DNA of 64,000 nt from contig NZ_CP042171.1 in assembly GCF_005938645.2 (NCBI RefSeq), positions 3,844,001 to 3,908,000 on the forward strand, in the 5' to 3' direction. Source of the stretch: Pedobacter sp. KBS0701 (GTDB lineage: Bacteria; Bacteroidota; Bacteroidia; Sphingobacteriales; Sphingobacteriaceae). Below, in pieces: positions 61,572-64,000 of the stretch (position 1 is its first letter; the number at the start of each line of letters is the position of its first letter). The position numbers were made by a program, and so were the translations under genes. The notes under the pieces were generated by a model. The model did no database searches and was not told the origin of the DNA. It worked only from the letters and a program-made list of their open reading frames with translations.

Positions 61572-62930
61572 ATGAAATTTATATTCCGAAACTTCCTCTT
61601 ATTATCATTTACTCTTTTTACGCTATCATCATGTGCACAGCGAAAAAAAAGTGCCTACAATCCAGATCTAAATATCAAAAAGAATCTTTCCGATATCGAA
61701 TTATTGGATCTCGTTCAAAAACAAACCTTCCAATATTTTTGGGATGGTGCCGAGCCAATTTCTGGTGCAGGCAGAGAGCGTTTCCATGTAGATAACGTTT
61801 ATCCTGAAAATGATAAAAACACAGTAGCTACAGGTGCAACAGGTTTTGGTTTAATGGCCATTTTAAGCGGAATTGATAGGAATTACGTAACCAAAAAAGA
61901 AGGATTAGACCGCTTAAATAAAATATTGGACTTCCTATCCAAAGCCGATCGATTTCATGGCGCGTGGTCGCATTGGATAAACGGCGAAACAGGAAAAGTA
62001 CGTCCATTCGGACAAAAAGATAATGGAGGTGATTTAGTGGAGACTTCATTTGTTGCGCAGGCTTTAATCTGCATTAACGAGTATTATAAAAATGGTTCTG
62101 AACCCGAAAAAGCATTAGCAAAAAAGGCCGATGACCTTTGGAAGGAAATCGATTTTAATTGGTTCCGCAACGGACAAAACGTATTGTATTGGCATTGGTC
62201 GCCAGAGTATAACTGGGAAATGAACTTCCCGGTAAAAGGCTATAACGAATGTTTAATCATGTATGTTATGGCAGCTTCCTCCCCTACTCATACCATACCC
62301 GCCAAAGTCTATCACGAAGGCTGGGCAAGAGGAGGAGCAATTAAAGCAGATTTCGATCTTTATGGACATCATATTCCATTAGATTATCAAGGTGCAAAAA
62401 ATTCTGTGGGTCCATTATTTTGGGCACATTATTCATATTTAGGTTTAAATCCTAAGGGATTAAAAGACCGCTATGCCGATTATTGGCAAAACAATGTAAA
62501 CCACACACTGGCTATATACGATTACTGTGTAGCCAACCCTAAGAAATTTAAAGGTTATGGCAAAAATAGCTGGGGTTTAACTGCCAGTTACTCAGTTAAA
62601 GGTTATGCTGCCCATAGCCTTCAGGAAGATTATGGCGTTATCTCGCCCACAGCAGCCATTTCTTCTATCCCATATACCCCAAAAGAATCGATGAAGGTAA
62701 TCAGACACCTTTACGAGGATTTGGGCGATAAGGTTTGGGGGAAATACGGTTTTTATGATGCTTTCTCTGAAACGGATAACTGGTATCCGAAAAGATATCT
62801 GGGCATTGATCAGGGTCCAATGGTAGTAATGATCGAAAACTATAGATCAGGACTGCTTTGGAAGTTATTTATGGGAAATAAAGATGTTCAAAATGGTTTG
62901 AAGAAACTGGATTTTCAGTTTCAACCATAG
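61572..62930 (+). CDS. GH144-type glycoamylase-fold lipoprotein (second paralogue)
   Basis: 452 residues with lipobox LSSC. It lacks the Ig-like domain of its upstream neighbour but shares all main blocks: LLDLVQKQTFQYFWDGAEP, KDNGGDLVETSFVAQALICI, YWHWSPEYNWEMNFPVKGYN, and DQGPMVVMIENYRSGLLWKL. Sixteen bases from the previous gene. The two may divide endo- and exo-type attack on beta-1,2-glucan, as known GH144 members include both kinds. Confidence 0.92.
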   Translation: MKFIFRNFLLLSFTLFTLSSCAQRKKSAYNPDLNIKKNLSDIELLDLVQKQTFQYFWDGAEPISGAGRERFHVDNVYPENDKNTVATGATGFGLMAILSGIDRNYVTKKEGLDRLNKILDFLSKADRFHGAWSHWINGETGKVRPFGQKDNGGDLVETSFVAQALICINEYYKNGSEPEKALAKKADDLWKEIDFNWFRNGQNVLYWHWSPEYNWEMNFPVKGYNECLIMYVMAASSPTHTIPAKVYHEGWARGGAIKADFDLYGHHIPLDYQGAKNSVGPLFWAHYSYLGLNPKGLKDRYADYWQNNVNHTLAIYDYCVANPKKFKGYGKNSWGLTASYSVKGYAAHSLQEDYGVISPTAAISSIPYTPKESMKVIRHLYEDLGDKVWGKYGFYDAFSETDNWYPKRYLGIDQGPMVVMIENYRSGLLWKLFMGNKDVQNGLKKLDFQFQP

Positions 62931-62988
62931 TATAGTGTTGCGTATAAATGTTTAGCCATCATATATTTTAAATTAAATCTACAGAACC

Positions 62989-63390
62989 ATGAAAAAAGTA
63001 ATTTTAATATTAACAGCAATGATAGGATGTGTAATCCTAAACTCAAGTTTTACTTCCATATCCAATGCTAAACATAAAACTGTAAAAGCAAAATTTGCTA
63101 CTGTAAATGTAACGGCCACCAACTCAACCAGTGATGGTGTGTACGTAAGGTTAGAAAATAATACCAGTGGTGGTGCCTATGTTTTCTTTATCCAACCCAA
63201 TTCTCCAAACGGAACAGTAATCGGACAGATACCAGAAAATGGCGACAGTTATACCGTAAAATTAACCTCAACTGGTGGCGCACATGATATGTGGGTTTAT
63301 TGGGAGCACCAATCTCACGTTACCGGACTAAGCGTTAGCGGCATGTCGATAGGATGTTCGAGCTGCGCCAGAATAAACATTTTTAATTAA
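62989..63390 (+). CDS. small exported protein in the glycan locus, unknown function
   Basis: 133 residues. The signal peptide (about 1-27) is followed by about 105 residues that look all-beta: VNVTATNSTSDGVYVRLENN, TSGGAYVFFIQPNSPNGTVI, WVYWEHQSHVTGLSVSGMSI, with two close cysteines in GCSSC near the end. No catalytic motif or family recognised. Size and sheet-like look would suit a small carbohydrate-binding or inhibitor-like module. It lies between the GH144 and GH43-like genes on the same strand. Confidence 0.75.
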   Translation: MKKVILILTAMIGCVILNSSFTSISNAKHKTVKAKFATVNVTATNSTSDGVYVRLENNTSGGAYVFFIQPNSPNGTVIGQIPENGDSYTVKLTSTGGAHDMWVYWEHQSHVTGLSVSGMSIGCSSCARINIFN

Positions 63391-63403
63391 TTCCCAACGA
63401 ATA

Positions 63404-64000
63404 ATGGCTAAACATTTATTCAAAATATTTTTAATAATACCTCTGCTTTGCGGTAAGTTCACGGCTTCTGCGCAGCAGAAAACCTATTGCAACCCCATCA
63501 ATGTAGATTATGGTTATACGCCTTTCGAATCTTTTTCTGAATGGGGTAAACACCGTGCCACAGCCGATCCGGTAATCGTAAATTATAAAGGCGATTTTTA
63601 TCTCTTCAGTACGAACCAATGGGGTTACTGGCACAGTGCCGATATGCTGAACTGGAAATTCCATGAAAGAAAATTTCTTCGCCCATGGAACAAAACCAAA
63701 GATGAACTCTGTGCGCCTGGTGTGGGTATTGTTGGCGATACCATGGTGGTTTTTGGCAGTACTTATACCAAAAATTTCACACTTTGGGGCAGCACCGATC
63801 CTAAAGGGAACAAATGGTTTCCTTTGGTTGATTCATTAGAAATCGGTGGCTGGGATCCAGCCTTTTTTACCGACGGTGATGGTAAATTTTACATGTATAA
63901 CGGCAGCAGTAATAATTATCCGATGTATGGTGTAGAGCTCGACCGCAAAACTTTTAAACCAAAAGGTACCCGTACACCAATGTATTTGCTCGAAAGCTGG
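63404..64000 (+). CDS. GH43-like glycoside hydrolase, N-terminal part (cut by window edge)
   Basis: 199 codons are visible from the ATG at 63404 to the window end. A signal peptide ending TASAQ (about residue 24) is followed by a five-bladed-propeller-like sequence: HRATADPVIVNYKGDFYLFS carries the Asp expected as general base, then WGYWHSADMLNWKF, and GWDPAFFTDGDGKFYMYNGS with the second-blade Asp. This is the GH43/GH-F clan look. The general acid would be beyond the window. Specificity is unknown; it belongs to the same locus as the GH144 genes. Confidence 0.8.
   Translation, partial: MAKHLFKIFLIIPLLCGKFTASAQQKTYCNPINVDYGYTPFESFSEWGKHRATADPVIVNYKGDFYLFSTNQWGYWHSADMLNWKFHERKFLRPWNKTKDELCAPGVGIVGDTMVVFGSTYTKNFTLWGSTDPKGNKWFPLVDSLEIGGWDPAFFTDGDGKFYMYNGSSNNYPMYGVELDRKTFKPKGTRTPMYLLESW

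Overview
The window reads as chromosomal DNA of an AT-rich Bacteroidota, most likely a Pedobacter-like member of the Sphingobacteriaceae. The signs are Bacteroidota-type promoters (TAnnTTTG) in front of many genes, a SusC/SusD pair, a PorT homologue and a type IX secretion C-terminal signal, GLPGLI-family proteins, and OmpA-free outer-membrane receptors with carboxypeptidase-like N-terminal domains. Shine-Dalgarno sequences are mostly absent. I recognise no tRNA, rRNA, CRISPR array or prophage.

Layout. 1-8.5 kb: housekeeping genes (alpha/beta hydrolase cut by the window edge, YqeY-like protein, SDR oxidoreductase, porT-ubiE operon, engB, UbiA-type prenyltransferase, M3 oligopeptidase), then about 1 kb of gene-free DNA filled with degenerate repeats. 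8.5-18 kb: an outer-membrane receptor, a Bcr/CflA-type exporter, an amino acid permease, an unrecognised protein, a REP-associated tyrosine transposase (RAYT) framed by inverted palindromes, and the Kup potassium transporter with a 50-residue two-helix partner. 18-25.6 kb: a type IX secreted protein, FAH-family hydrolase, M23 peptidase, Bcp peroxiredoxin, split transketolase, and an ECF sigma factor operon with a membrane protein carrying a thrice-repeated motif and a periplasmic Spy-like protein.

25.6-31.6 kb is an AT-richer accessory patch: an outer-membrane receptor coupled to a GLPGLI gene that is broken in three frames, an intact GLPGLI gene, a small exported protein and a LytTR response regulator preceded by 21-bp direct repeats. 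31.6-50 kb is mixed housekeeping: class III aminotransferase, two-component pair, two lipoproteins, RluA-type pseudouridine synthase, panB, carA, an ABC-2 exporter, a class II Fic protein, the pheS - Rieske-like lipoprotein - tetR operon, kbl, a DUF5686-type outer-membrane protein and trhO.

51-64 kb is a polysaccharide utilisation locus: a membrane-spanning regulator with a LuxR-type helix-turn-helix, SusC, SusD, a LamG surface lipoprotein, two tandem GH144-type (glycoamylase-fold) lipoproteins, a small exported protein of unknown role, and the start of a GH43-like enzyme that runs off the end. GH144 is known for beta-1,2-glucanases, so beta-1,2-glucan is the best substrate guess: surface lipoproteins bind and cut it, SusCD imports fragments, and the regulator senses them.

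A theme of the whole window is the density of intergenic palindromes: RAYT-linked REPs, nested ACCACAGAT hairpins, TCATTTCGA inverted repeats, a C/G-rich palindrome between the transketolase genes, and low-complexity hairpins built from short repeated words.
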